Notes: generated from the letters alone by a model not told the origin. A stretch of DNA of 62,790 nucleotides from Nocardioides furvisabuli (GCF_021083185.1 NZ_JAIGQB010000014.1:1-62790), one strand, 5' to 3'. Positions 1 through 7,489 are shown, counted from the stretch's first letter. A program made the numbers and translations.

Positions 1-75
1 GTCACGCCGCAGATCGACCGCCATCCGGATCGCCCGCTCCCGAAGCTCCTCGGGGTACTTCCTCGGTGCTGCCAT
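1..75 (-). CDS. IS3-family transposase OrfA, N-terminal fragment
   Basis: Only the first 25 codons are present, starting at an ATG at 75 on the minus strand and running off the window. The product begins MAAPRKYPEELRERAIRMAV, the usual start of the IS3/IS911 helix-turn-helix OrfA protein, which binds the terminal repeats and is fused to the DDE transposase OrfB by programmed frameshifting. A purine-rich stretch with GGAAGG lies just upstream as a plausible ribosome site. It lies downstream of the ubiquitin-like operon in the transcription sense and bounds that cargo block on the left. Confidence 0.7.
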   Translation of the reverse strand, partial: MAAPRKYPEELRERAIRMAVDLRRD

Positions 76-140
76 GACTCTCATCCTTCCGTGGAATGAG
101 AGCCTCCATCAGACCCGGCACGCGACACGTTGTGTCAAGA
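1..140 (-). mobile_element. IS3-family insertion sequence, 5' end (cut by window edge)
   Basis: The start of an IS3-type OrfA and its leader are visible on the minus strand. The element should continue to the left of base 1. The outer boundary near base 140 is approximate: the minus strand there reads TTGACACAACGTGTCGCG, which resembles the termini of actinobacterial IS3 elements, but the matching inverted repeat is out of view. Confidence 0.5.
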
Positions 141-227
141 CCTCGTGCCGCGCCACACCTACAGTTGCAACGCAACGCGACGCGGCTCGATCGCTAAGGG
201 ACCCTCGTCCGAGCCTTTACGTATGGC

Positions 228-671
228 TCAGCCCCGAATGAGGTCCCAGATCCGTTCCCACAAGTGGTTAAACCGCTGACTTCCGGGCTTTCGCGGCGCG
301 GCGTCTGGAAGAACAGCGAGATCGGATATGGGCACATCCCGGCCTTCAAGAGCGCGGCGGTCTCGAGCACGGTTGGCGGCGATCTCGTCCTTGGTGAACT
401 GGTACGACCATCGGATCTGACCTCGCTGGATGATGTAGTGGGACTGGCACGGGAGCGTCCAATTGCCGATGGAGGGACGCATCGAGACGTCGCAGCCGTT
501 GAAGGTGAACGACCATTGGGCTGGCGAGAGGGGCGTGATGACCTCTTCCCCGCACCCGCATGCGCACAAGTGAGCGCAGGTCGTGAACTCGATGGAGACG
601 TAGAGTTTCCCGGGCTCAAGCATCCTCGGGAAGCTGTCGACGAACTCCGGAGTGAGAGCCTCGACGGTCAC
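228..671 (-). CDS. DUF6527-type zinc-binding protein of the ubiquitin-like operon
   Basis: This 147-aa product has a cysteine cluster TCAHLCACGCG (Cys32, 36, 38, 40) and a later PCQSHY motif (Cys75, His78), which together could bind zinc. The pattern cysteine cluster, then a SIGNW stretch, then PCxSHY with a downstream W is what I recall of the DUF6527 family, often found beside E1/ThiF and multiubiquitin genes. The start overlaps the stop of the E1-like gene by 4 bp, so the two are translationally coupled. No reaction is known for the family; a ligase or peptidase-like accessory role in ubiquitin-like conjugation is inference. It is the last gene of the operon before the IS3 fragment. Confidence 0.75.
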   Translation of the reverse strand: MTVEALTPEFVDSFPRMLEPGKLYVSIEFTTCAHLCACGCGEEVITPLSPAQWSFTFNGCDVSMRPSIGNWTLPCQSHYIIQRGQIRWSYQFTKDEIAANRARDRRALEGRDVPISDLAVLPDAAPRKPGSQRFNHLWERIWDLIRG

Positions 672-1912
672 GCTGCGCTCACCGGTCCTCCCGTCCCAAC
701 GTGACTGCCGGGCTGGATCTCATGGAGAGCGTTGTCCTCCTCGGCGGCGGTCTCGTTGGTGACGTGGTTGGTGAACATCGAGTAGGTCGCGAAGTCTTCG
801 GATGTGGCGTCGGCGTAGAAGCCGAGGTGTCGCTTCCAGCGACCGATTGCGAGGACCGCATTGAGGGCGTTGAGGTCGGCGACCTGAATATTTCGCCCAT
901 AGTCGTCTCGCTCTTCCGCGGGCTTGGGGATGCGGGCCAGCGCGTCCTCGACGTTGGCGTCAGGGCCGGCGAACACCATCCGGAGCAGTCCGGAGAGCTT
1001 GGAATCGATCTCCTCGATGCCCATGCCAACGTCGATGAACGGGATGTTGCGCTCGAGCAGGTGCGTGGCGATCGCGGGCTTCATCGTGGCGTCGTCCATA
1101 GCGACGAAGACAAAGGTGGCGTCGTCGAGCAGGTTGAGGTTGTCGTCGTCGAGGTAGGTCTGCTCGCTGTCGATGCCGGTGTGCATGCGCCCGTAGACGT
1201 CGGCAAAGTAGGTGACCTTGGCCGGACGTTCGCGCAGCTGCTCGAGAGTCGGGGCACCGGGGGCGCGGAACGCGTTGTGGTTATCGAACACGTCGCCGTC
1301 GACGAGCAGGATGCTCGCCACCGGCGTCTTAGCGACCTGGTCGAGAATGTATGCGCCGGTGCCGCCGAGGCCGATGATGACGATTCGCTGGCCGAGAAAC
1401 ACCTGGGCGATGACCGAGAGGCCGGCACGGGTGGTGGCGGTGTCTCGATACCTAAAGGGCAGGTCGCCCTCGACCTGCTGCCATGCCGCGCCGGGTGTCG
1501 CGGTGACGGCGGCGTCGAGCGCCATCGCGGGGTGGGTGAGCATGCGAACGTAGGCGGTGACCTTCTCGTACTCGCTCGGGTAGCCCTGGGGGCCCGGCTT
1601 GCTGGAGAGCATGAAGTTCGCGGTCAGGTCGGGCGAGATGGTCAGGGTCTCTGCGTTGGCGAAGGCGAACGGGTTCCCGACCTCGTTGCAGGGCGCTGAC
1701 CCACCGAACCAGATGCGGTGGTCGGTTCCAGAGACGATGCTGTCGCCACTAACGGTAACGGGGTAGGCGAGGAACCCGTACGCGACCACCTTGTCCGTGG
1801 TCACGTACGGAACCCGCTTCACGACCAAGTGGCCGTCGATGACGCTGATGTCGTGTCCGTCGTCGAGGAGGCGACGGAGGTCCGCGTCAGGACCGAGAGG
1901 TGCGGTAGACAT
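668..1912 (-). CDS. E1/ThiF-like adenylyltransferase with N-terminal extra domain
   Basis: This 414-aa protein would adenylate the C-terminus of a ubiquitin-like partner. The E1/ThiF Rossmann core begins near residue 175 with the ATP-binding GLGGTG (181-186), followed by LVDGDVFDNHNAFR (203-216), which supplies the Asp and Arg expected of E1 enzymes. The first 160 residues form a separate domain, probably DUF6791. A striking feature is that the whole protein has one cysteine, Cys75, in the N-terminal domain; no cysteine lies in or after the adenylation domain where canonical E1s carry the thioester residue. The gene overlaps the multiubiquitin gene by 26 bp and the DUF6527 gene by 4 bp. Confidence 0.85.
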   Translation of the reverse strand: MSTAPLGPDADLRRLLDDGHDISVIDGHLVVKRVPYVTTDKVVAYGFLAYPVTVSGDSIVSGTDHRIWFGGSAPCNEVGNPFAFANAETLTISPDLTANFMLSSKPGPQGYPSEYEKVTAYVRMLTHPAMALDAAVTATPGAAWQQVEGDLPFRYRDTATTRAGLSVIAQVFLGQRIVIIGLGGTGAYILDQVAKTPVASILLVDGDVFDNHNAFRAPGAPTLEQLRERPAKVTYFADVYGRMHTGIDSEQTYLDDDNLNLLDDATFVFVAMDDATMKPAIATHLLERNIPFIDVGMGIEEIDSKLSGLLRMVFAGPDANVEDALARIPKPAEERDDYGRNIQVADLNALNAVLAIGRWKRHLGFYADATSEDFATYSMFTNHVTNETAAEEDNALHEIQPGSHVGTGGPVSAA

Positions 1913-2171
1913 CGAAGACCATCTTGTTCTTGACCTTGACGCTGTGGTTTGGGGTCAGCGAGCCCTCATGCTTCTCGTCGTGGCCCCGCGTGTAGGACAC
2001 GGTGACTTCCTCGCCTTCGCCGATGGGCTGGGCCGGGTAGGCGAGGTTGACCACCTCCTCGTAGGAGATCGTCCTCTCAGCCCACTGATGGGGGCGGGTG
2101 TTGACGACGATCTGCACTGAGCGCTCTTCGTGCTGGTGGCCTACGGTGGGCTCGGTCTTGTTCGCTGACAT
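1887..2171 (-). CDS. Multiubiquitin-domain (ubiquitin-like) protein
   Basis: The 94-aa product carries a single beta-grasp domain of the Multiubiquitin type from about residue 17 to the end. It shows the ISYEEVVNLAYP segment, a VTVSYTRG strand, a GSL turn and the C-terminal FDVYRTSRS typical of this family. There is no Gly-Gly tail. ATG 2171 is chosen because AAGGAGG sits seven bases upstream; an in-frame ATG at 2219 lacks this. It is the first gene of the operon with the E1-like and DUF6527 genes and would be the modifier that the E1-like protein activates. The upstream promoter-like element at 2213-2251 also occurs before the sigma gene. Confidence 0.85.
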   Translation of the reverse strand: MSANKTEPTVGHQHEERSVQIVVNTRPHQWAERTISYEEVVNLAYPAQPIGEGEEVTVSYTRGHDEKHEGSLTPNHSVKVKNKMVFDVYRTSRS

Positions 2172-2212
2172 GGCGACCTCCTTGGTGTTCGGTCGGGCGC
2201 TCTTCTCATGCG

Positions 2213-2251
2213 CCCTCACCTAGTAGTCGGTGCAAGCCTCGACGGCTTTAG
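2213..2251 (-). promoter_or_regulatory. Putative ECF promoter of the ubiquitin-like operon (twin of 4634-4672)
   Basis: On the minus strand CTAAAGCCG is followed after 13 nt by CGACTACT, two variable bases and GTGAGGG. The same blocks with identical spacing lie before the sigma-factor gene. The element ends 42 bp before the multiubiquitin ATG (44 bp before the sigma GTG in the twin). The two-block layout suits a -35/-10 pair for the co-encoded sigma factor; an operator for the HTH protein is the alternative. Confidence 0.6.
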
Positions 2252-2365
2252 CGCGGCGAAACCGGTTACGGTGACCGACCATCGGGTGAAGTCGTCTTGG
2301 GTCCATCTGTCGTCGACCAGCCGCCAGGGACACTGGCCGCTGACATGAGCGGTACAACGGCCCGG

Positions 2366-3382
2366 TCACATGCAGTCAACGCAGAAGCCGCTCGAATCCA
2401 TGAGGTGCTTTGCCTTCTCCAAGCCGCAGGCCCGACAGGTGGCTTCGTTGGACGCGCGCTGCGTGCATAGACAGCCGCCGCACTTGGGGCAGAAGAGTCG
2501 CCGGCACTCCGGGCACGGGAATCCGCGGGCCTTCTGCGTCCCCCCGCAGCACCGAATGTCTGCCTCCAGACGGTGGCTGAACTCACGCGGGGCGTCGAAG
2601 TGAGTCGTCTCAACGCCCCAGAGATCACGGTCGGCGAAGACGGCGACCACGACCCTGCTAAGACCGACAGCGTCGATGTAGAACTCCTGACGTTGCCCCC
2701 ACGGTGTTGCCCAGAACGACTTCCGTCCTAGTGACGCACCGTCGCGAAGGTTGCGGAGCGGGTGGCCAGGAGGCACGTCCTGCCCGGGCCACGGGATAGC
2801 GACCGGCCAGCCCTCGAACGGGTCAGGTTGCACACTTGAGTAGGTGACCGCGCCGGATTCACGGTCAATGATGACAACCGCCCCGGCGCATGGCAGGTGT
2901 CGAGACAGGGCGATCGCACACACCGGCCGACTCGCTTGAGTCGCGTCTACCAGGTCCAGGAGCGTCTGAGCACATACCTGCCGGCTTGCCACTATGTCGT
3001 CGACGACGCGCGCCGGGATAAGCAGCGACTGTGCGACCGCGTCGCAGACCGTCTCTAGCAGGCGGTCCCCGTTCTCCTGTCGGCTGAGCCAGTCGTAGAC
3101 CCCGTCCACTTGGTCAACGAGCCAATGGCCAAGCTCGTGCGCCAAGGTGAAGTTCTCGCGGCGGTTGCCGGTCGGACGGAAAAGGACGACACCATCGCTG
3201 AGATAGGACTGTCCGTCGCACCAGCCTCCGCCCTCGCGACTCTCCGTGAGATGTTGGGCTGGCCGCACAGTTAGCCCGAGGCCTTCCAATGCCTCTTTAG
3301 GTGCACCCGCGAAACGCTGCGCCACGGTGTCGGGAAGGGCGGCCAGTGCGGCAGCTACACAATCATCGAACGTCTTAATCAC
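2366..3382 (-). CDS. ImmA/IrrE-type metallo-endopeptidase with C-terminal zinc ribbons
   Basis: A zincin of the ImmA/IrrE family: HELGH at about residues 82-86 gives the two zinc histidines and catalytic Glu, and Glu110 in LLETVCDAVAQ is the likely third ligand. About 70 C-terminal residues are cysteine-rich (CCGG, CPEC, CPKCGGC, CRACG, CVDC), resembling two or three zinc ribbons, an uncommon addition. Family members such as ImmA and IrrE cleave HTH repressors when a signal appears. The start is taken as GTG 3382, which overlaps the stop of the HTH gene; ATG 3430 would add 16 residues. With the sigma factor and HTH protein immediately upstream, cleavage of that HTH protein is the obvious hypothesis. 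Confidence 0.8.
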   Translation of the reverse strand: MIKTFDDCVAAALAALPDTVAQRFAGAPKEALEGLGLTVRPAQHLTESREGGGWCDGQSYLSDGVVLFRPTGNRRENFTLAHELGHWLVDQVDGVYDWLSRQENGDRLLETVCDAVAQSLLIPARVVDDIVASRQVCAQTLLDLVDATQASRPVCAIALSRHLPCAGAVVIIDRESGAVTYSSVQPDPFEGWPVAIPWPGQDVPPGHPLRNLRDGASLGRKSFWATPWGQRQEFYIDAVGLSRVVVAVFADRDLWGVETTHFDAPREFSHRLEADIRCCGGTQKARGFPCPECRRLFCPKCGGCLCTQRASNEATCRACGLEKAKHLMDSSGFCVDCM

Positions 3383-4043
3383 GGCGTTCGTTTGCCTCGA
3401 GGGATGCGACAACTTCTCCGAGGGACGCAAGCATCTGCTTCGGGTCTGGATGGTCGCCGCGATTCACGGCCAGCGGCACGCGAGCAGCCAATGCGGACCG
3501 GGCAGCCACCAGGCTACTGCGCTGTAGCAGCGCCCAACGCTGCGCAAGTGCCTCGAACGCAGGGGTCTGGACAACTTCGCGTACTGCGACCTCGAAGGCG
3601 GTCGCCTGCCTCTGGCTTGTAAGCCGATCTGACGTCGTGCCGAGGATATCCGCGACCGCACGAATTAGTGCGGGCGGAACGTCAGGTCCGCCCCGGCTGG
3701 TCCACATAAAGACATCGCGCGTTTCAACGCTCCACTCGCGCGCCTTGAGGCGACGAGCCAACTCACTAGCGTCAATCCTTGCGCGCAGCATGGCGGATTT
3801 GAGCGCTCGTTTATCCAACGACTTCGTCAGGTCAGGCACTAGACCGAGGGTGGCTGCAATCGGGTCCGCCTCGAGCGGTGGTGCTCCGTGGCCCAGTTCC
3901 CAAACCAGCCCAGCGATATCCAGCAACGCGGCGGTCTCGGAGCGCTCGGGTTCATCCAAGTCTTCGAGCGACGGCATGCGTCCAGTGCGCACGAACTCAT
4001 CTACGCGCGCGTCGAACTTCGGGTCTGGGTCCTTTGCGTTCAT
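3375..4043 (-). CDS. HTH protein between sigma factor and IrrE-type protease (candidate anti-sigma or repressor)
   Basis: A 222-aa soluble protein with no membrane segment. Residues about 95-160 look like an HTH/XRE-like module, with SELARRL as the recognition-type helix and PALIRAVADILG like the end of an XRE domain. The N-terminal 90 residues are acidic and the C-terminus is helical. It starts 4 bp after the sigma gene and its stop overlaps the start of the metalloprotease gene, so the three are one operon. The position fits a regulator controlled by protease cleavage, acting either on the sigma factor or on DNA. I recognise no named family; the function is inferred from context. Confidence 0.65.
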   Translation of the reverse strand: MNAKDPDPKFDARVDEFVRTGRMPSLEDLDEPERSETAALLDIAGLVWELGHGAPPLEADPIAATLGLVPDLTKSLDKRALKSAMLRARIDASELARRLKAREWSVETRDVFMWTSRGGPDVPPALIRAVADILGTTSDRLTSQRQATAFEVAVREVVQTPAFEALAQRWALLQRSSLVAARSALAARVPLAVNRGDHPDPKQMLASLGEVVASLEANERRD

Positions 4044-4047
4044 CCCT

Positions 4048-4590
4048 TCACCACCCTTCTACTCCTTGCTTTTCCAGTGCGTCTCGGAGGGACGTCAGCC
4101 CGGCCTTGGTGATCTGACTGATGCGACCTTCAGACAAACCAAATTCCTCCGCGAGTTCTCGGAGGCTGCGCTGGTGCACGATTCGCTCCCAGACGATCTG
4201 ACGGTCTCGCGCATCAAGTCCGCCCAGGGCATCCCAGATCAGCCCGCCCACGCGCTCATGGTCGACCGCTTCCGCCACGTCGTCGGCGAGAAACTCCTCG
4301 GACCCGAGCTGCGTTGCCGCAGCGTCCGAGATTTCGCCACCGTCGCGACGTACCCGCGCGGACCGCAGAACATCGACGGCGCGGCGCTTCACAGTTGCGA
4401 TCATTAGCGCCTCCCAGCTCTGGACGCCGGTAGGTGGCGATTCCATCAAGGAGCGGAGCGCGTCGTGCACGACATCCTCTGCCTCGCTCTGTCGTCCACC
4501 TTCACGAAGAATCCCAAGTGCGGAGGCCCACATCTTGTCCCTGTGTTTTGCGTAGAGCGCAGCCCAGTCCGGCGGCGTTCCGCTGCTCAC
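4048..4590 (-). CDS. ECF-type RNA polymerase sigma factor
   Basis: The 180-aa protein has the two-domain ECF layout. Region 2 runs about residues 12-78 (including EDVVHDALRSLM and VKRRAVDVLRSAR), and region 4 about 120-172, with the HTH SLRELAEEFGLSEGRISQI. It would direct RNA polymerase to a small set of promoters. The start is GTG 4590, with AGGGAGCGAGG upstream. A promoter-like element at 4634-4672 precedes it and recurs before the multiubiquitin operon, so autoregulation and control of that operon are likely. The next gene begins 4 bp downstream. No classical membrane anti-sigma factor is nearby. Confidence 0.85.
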   Translation of the reverse strand: MSSGTPPDWAALYAKHRDKMWASALGILREGGRQSEAEDVVHDALRSLMESPPTGVQSWEALMIATVKRRAVDVLRSARVRRDGGEISDAAATQLGSEEFLADDVAEAVDHERVGGLIWDALGGLDARDRQIVWERIVHQRSLRELAEEFGLSEGRISQITKAGLTSLRDALEKQGVEGW

Positions 4591-4633
4591 GACCGACCTC
4601 GCTCCCTGCGGCTCCTCTGCCGCTACGGATGGC

Positions 4634-4672
4634 CCCTCACTAAGTAGTCGAAAGAGGCAAGGCCGACTTTAG
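4634..4672 (-). promoter_or_regulatory. Putative autoregulated ECF promoter of the sigma-factor operon
   Basis: Minus-strand CTAAAGTCG, 13 nt spacer, CGACTACT, two bases, GTGAGGG. This matches the element at 2213-2251 in both blocks and in spacing, with unlike sequence between the blocks, which argues against a simple recent duplication. It lies 44 bp before the sigma GTG. Confidence 0.6.
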
Positions 4673-4889
4673 GCCGTCGGCTGAGGGCTGGTCACGCACC
4701 GCCTTGGACATGACCGGCCGTTTTCAGGACGAGGCCCGACGGGCGTAGTCGCGATGACCCTCTCCGTTCGGGTCCAGCGGCCCATCCTTCCCATCCAACG
4801 TAAGGGACCCGACGTTACGTCGGCTGGGTCAGACCGGATCGTGGCTACATGACGGGCGCCGTGCCGACCCACAGCGTCATTCTGGGCTA

Positions 4890-5080
4890 CTAGAGACTCC
4901 CGCCAAGGTCGACGTCTGGCCAGACTCGACCCAGGTGCTCGGCGGGCTCGCTCTCTTTTGGGCTGCCCACTGCCGACCGCGGTGTGGTCCTCTTCCGGTT
5001 TGCGGCCCGCCGAGCACTGCTGACGAGGCGTGGCTCAAGAGGGGACTGCCCAGCTCGTAGTAGCAATGCCCGCCTCGCCG
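4890..5080 (+). ncRNA. IS110 bridge RNA (predicted)
   Basis: Two large stem-loops fill the left end upstream of the transposase. The first has a perfect 13-bp stem, GTGCTCGGCGGGC (4935-4947) with 5005-5017, enclosing 57 nt: the likely target-binding loop. The second pairs CGAGGCG (5024-5030) with CGCCTCG (5071-5077), extended by GGC/GCC across a 1-nt bulge: the likely donor-binding loop. In the donor loop AGAGGGGA (5038-5045) equals the right end of the element, and TAGTAGC (5058-5064) is complementary to the left end. In the target loop TTTTGGGC (4956-4963) matches the left flank TTCTGGGC with one G-U-compatible difference. The transcript ends are not determined. Confidence 0.65.
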
Positions 5081-5112
5081 TCCATCCGGAAACTCACAGG
5101 CGGGAGAAGCAC

Positions 5113-6321
5113 ATGAGCAACCCAGTCGGACGCGTCGTCATCGGCGTCGATCCCCACAAGCTGTCGGCCACCATCGAAGTCCTCGACCAAAACGAGACCA
5201 AGCTCGGCACCGGACGATTCAGCACCGACCACGCCGGCTACAACGCCATGCGCACCTATGCGTGCACCTGGCCCGATCGGGTCTGGGCAGTCGAGGGAGC
5301 CAACGGAGCCGGACGACCCCTCGCCCAACGACTCCTCGAAGCGGGCGAGCACGTCGTCGACGTCCCGGCCAAGCTCGCCGCCCGAGTCCGTCTGTTCGAC
5401 ACCGGCCACAACCGCAAGACCGACGCCCTCGACGCCCACTCCGTCGCCGTCGTCGGAGTACGCACCAAGACCCTCCGCGTCCTGCACCGCGACGGGGAAC
5501 TCGAAGCCATGCGGATGCTCGCCGACCGCCGCGAAGCCCTCACCCGACGCCGCGTCCAGACCGTGTGCCGACTCCACGCCCTGCTGGCAGAACTCCTGCC
5601 AGGACAGGCGAAGAAGGACCTCACCTCCGGCCAGGCCAAGGTCATGCTGGCCAGCGTCCGACCCCGCGACATCGCCGGGAAGACCCGACGCCGCATCGCC
5701 GCCGAGGAGCTCGCCGACCTGATCGCGACCGAGACGAAGATGAAGAAGGCCACCGCCGAGCTCAAGGCGATGGTCCAGGCCCGCCAGTCGCACCTGATGG
5801 ACATCCACGGCATCGGTCCTGTGGTAGCTGCCCGGATCCTCGCCGACGTCGGCGACGTGGCCAGGTTCGCTGACCGCAACCGGTTCGCCTCCTGGACCGG
5901 CACCGCGCCACTGGACGCCTCCTCGGGCGAGCAGAACAGACACCGACTCTCACGAGCCGGCAATCGGCGGGTCAACCACGTGATCCACATCGCCGCCGTC
6001 ACGCAGCTGCGGCCCGACACCGACGGCCGGGCCTACTACCGCCGCAAGCGAGCCGCCGGAAAGAAGCCGGCCGAGGCACTGCGCTGCCTCAAGCGACGCC
6101 TCTCAGACACGATCTACAAGCAACTCGTCGCGGACGCCCCCGGCGCTGGCACGGATCCGGGAGGGCACTGCGGGGCGGCTCTTCAATCCAGCGCGGTCGA
6201 CCTACACCCGCACATCGACACTTCGGATCAGCCACTCCCGGACCCGCACAGCCGACGCTACGCCGCACCGGCGCCACCCCGGAAGAGCCAAGCGACAAGG
6301 ACCCTCGAAGTCACCCGTTGA
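5113..6321 (+). CDS. IS110-family DEDD transposase (recombinase)
   Basis: The 402-aa protein has the N-terminal RuvC-like DEDD domain (GVDPHK near residue 13; VEGANGAG; KTDALDAHSVA) and a C-terminal transposase IS116/IS110/IS902 domain with ASWTGTAPLDASSGEQNR and RLSRAGNRRVN, which contains the candidate catalytic serine. It would recombine DNA guided by the bridge RNA in its own left end. ATG 5113 is chosen because GGCGGGAG lies upstream; an earlier in-frame GTG at 4984 would run through the predicted bridge RNA. The C-terminal 60 residues are low-complexity and may be a decayed tail, but the catalytic parts look intact. Confidence 0.9.
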   Translation: MSNPVGRVVIGVDPHKLSATIEVLDQNETKLGTGRFSTDHAGYNAMRTYACTWPDRVWAVEGANGAGRPLAQRLLEAGEHVVDVPAKLAARVRLFDTGHNRKTDALDAHSVAVVGVRTKTLRVLHRDGELEAMRMLADRREALTRRRVQTVCRLHALLAELLPGQAKKDLTSGQAKVMLASVRPRDIAGKTRRRIAAEELADLIATETKMKKATAELKAMVQARQSHLMDIHGIGPVVAARILADVGDVARFADRNRFASWTGTAPLDASSGEQNRHRLSRAGNRRVNHVIHIAAVTQLRPDTDGRAYYRRKRAAGKKPAEALRCLKRRLSDTIYKQLVADAPGAGTDPGGHCGAALQSSAVDLHPHIDTSDQPLPDPHSRRYAAPAPPRKSQATRTLEVTR

Positions 6322-6357
6322 CAACAGAGGGGAGCCGGGGTGCAGCGCCTGTTGGTA

Positions 6358-6372
6358 CGCCCAATCTGGGCG
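6358..6372. promoter_or_regulatory. Inverted repeat upstream of the prim-pol operon
   Basis: CGCCCA-ATC-TGGGCG is a perfect 6-bp palindrome 200 bp before the prim-pol start and just outside the IS110 right end. It could be an operator for the transfer/replication operon or a small hairpin. The rest of 6336-6574 shows no convincing gene. Confidence 0.3.
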
Positions 6373-6574
6373 ATTCACCTAGCTTCGTGCGCTGGGATCG
6401 CCCGGTATGTCTCAACCTCTGGGTGGCCCCACGCTAACCGATACTTCGCGCTGAGGCCCCGGCGTCCGCCGTGCACATACCTGGCAGCACGCCTCCGCCC
6501 GTCCCATGCTCGCGAGGACGGGCGCTACCGAGGAGGGGCGGAAATTGGTGCCATAGCTGTGGACAGTCGAGCCC

Positions 6575-7489
6575 ATGGACGACCAACCACAACGGCAAGG
6601 CTCTGCCCGCTGGAGTCCGTGGCTCCTGGACTCGCTCGTGCGAGCTCCGGACTTGGCGACGGCGGCGGCGCTCGTCGTAGGCCGCGGCATCCCAGTCTTC
6701 CCGTGCATCCCCCGTGGCAAGCAACCCCTCACCGTCCACGGCTTCCATGACGCCAGCACCGACACCGACACCGTCAGGTCATGGTGGCAGCGATGGCCTG
6801 ACGCCAACATCGGCGTCCCCACCGGTTCGGCCGGCGGCGTCGACGTGGTCGACGTAGACGTCCACGGCGCCCGGTCCGGGTTCGGTGCCTTCGAGCGTGC
6901 GCGACTTGCCGGATTCGTCGAGGGGTGGGCGTGGCTGGTCCGCACTCCCTCCGGCGGCCTCCACGCCTACTTCCTTCGCACCACCGCCACGGACCAGAGG
7001 TCGTGGCAGGTGCCTAGCCAGCACATCGACTTCCGCGGCGACGGCGGCTACATCATCATCCCGCCCTCCTGTGCGCGCACCGGTGAAGGCGTCGACGGCC
7101 ACTACCAGCAGATAGCGGTCGCCGAACACCACCGGCCCACACCGGTCGACGCCTCGGGGCTGCGGCGGTTCCTTGACCCGCCTAGGCAACTGCGCCCGTC
7201 CGCCACCGTGCCCTCGATCGGCAGGGCCCCCGACAAACTGGCCGCCTGGGTCGCCTCGCGTCCCGAAGGCGCGCGCAATGGCGGACTGTTCTGGGCAGCG
7301 TGCCGGATGGCTGAGGACGGACACGACCTGGGCAGCACGACCTCGCTGCTCGGTCAGGCGGCTCATGCTGCAGGACTTCCCGAGCCCGAGGCCCTGACCA
7401 CCATTCGATCTGCCTTCCGGATCGTCTCGCGAGTAGCGCCGGCGTCGCCGTCACGCCCTACGAAAGCGGTTGAGGGGGTGGGGCTGTGA
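6575..7489 (+). CDS. Bifunctional primase/polymerase (prim-pol) domain protein
   Basis: A 304-aa protein with the N-terminal prim-pol domain at roughly residues 25-200. It shows GIPVFPCIPRGKQP, the WWQRWPDANIGVPTG segment and the acidic VDVVDVDVHG catalytic motif, then a loop with GGLHAYF and DFRGDGGYIIIPPS. No helicase domain follows, so it is shorter than phage primase-helicases. It probably primes or initiates replication of the excised element. It heads a tight forward operon (4-bp overlap with the next gene) leading into ParB and conjugation genes. The ATG lacks a strong Shine-Dalgarno. Confidence 0.85.
   Translation: MDDQPQRQGSARWSPWLLDSLVRAPDLATAAALVVGRGIPVFPCIPRGKQPLTVHGFHDASTDTDTVRSWWQRWPDANIGVPTGSAGGVDVVDVDVHGARSGFGAFERARLAGFVEGWAWLVRTPSGGLHAYFLRTTATDQRSWQVPSQHIDFRGDGGYIIIPPSCARTGEGVDGHYQQIAVAEHHRPTPVDASGLRRFLDPPRQLRPSATVPSIGRAPDKLAAWVASRPEGARNGGLFWAACRMAEDGHDLGSTTSLLGQAAHAAGLPEPEALTTIRSAFRIVSRVAPASPSRPTKAVEGVGL

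Larger units (their letters stand above)
4886..6335 (+). mobile_element. IS110-family insertion sequence
   Basis: A single DEDD transposase gene is preceded by a structured noncoding left end of about 225 bp. Ends are inferred from the bridge-RNA guides: the left end begins at GCTACTA (4886-4892) and the right end finishes at AGAGGGGA (6326-6333). GC occurs at both junctions (4886-4887 and 6334-6335), as expected for a shared core dinucleotide. The length of about 1.45 kb is normal for IS110. No inverted terminal repeats are visible, also normal for the family. It lies between the sigma-factor operon and the prim-pol operon and breaks no recognisable gene. Confidence 0.75.

Noticed and set aside
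4669..4872. Small minus-strand frame upstream of the sigma operon
   Set aside because: No ribosome site and Arg-rich composition, and it overlaps the twin promoter element.
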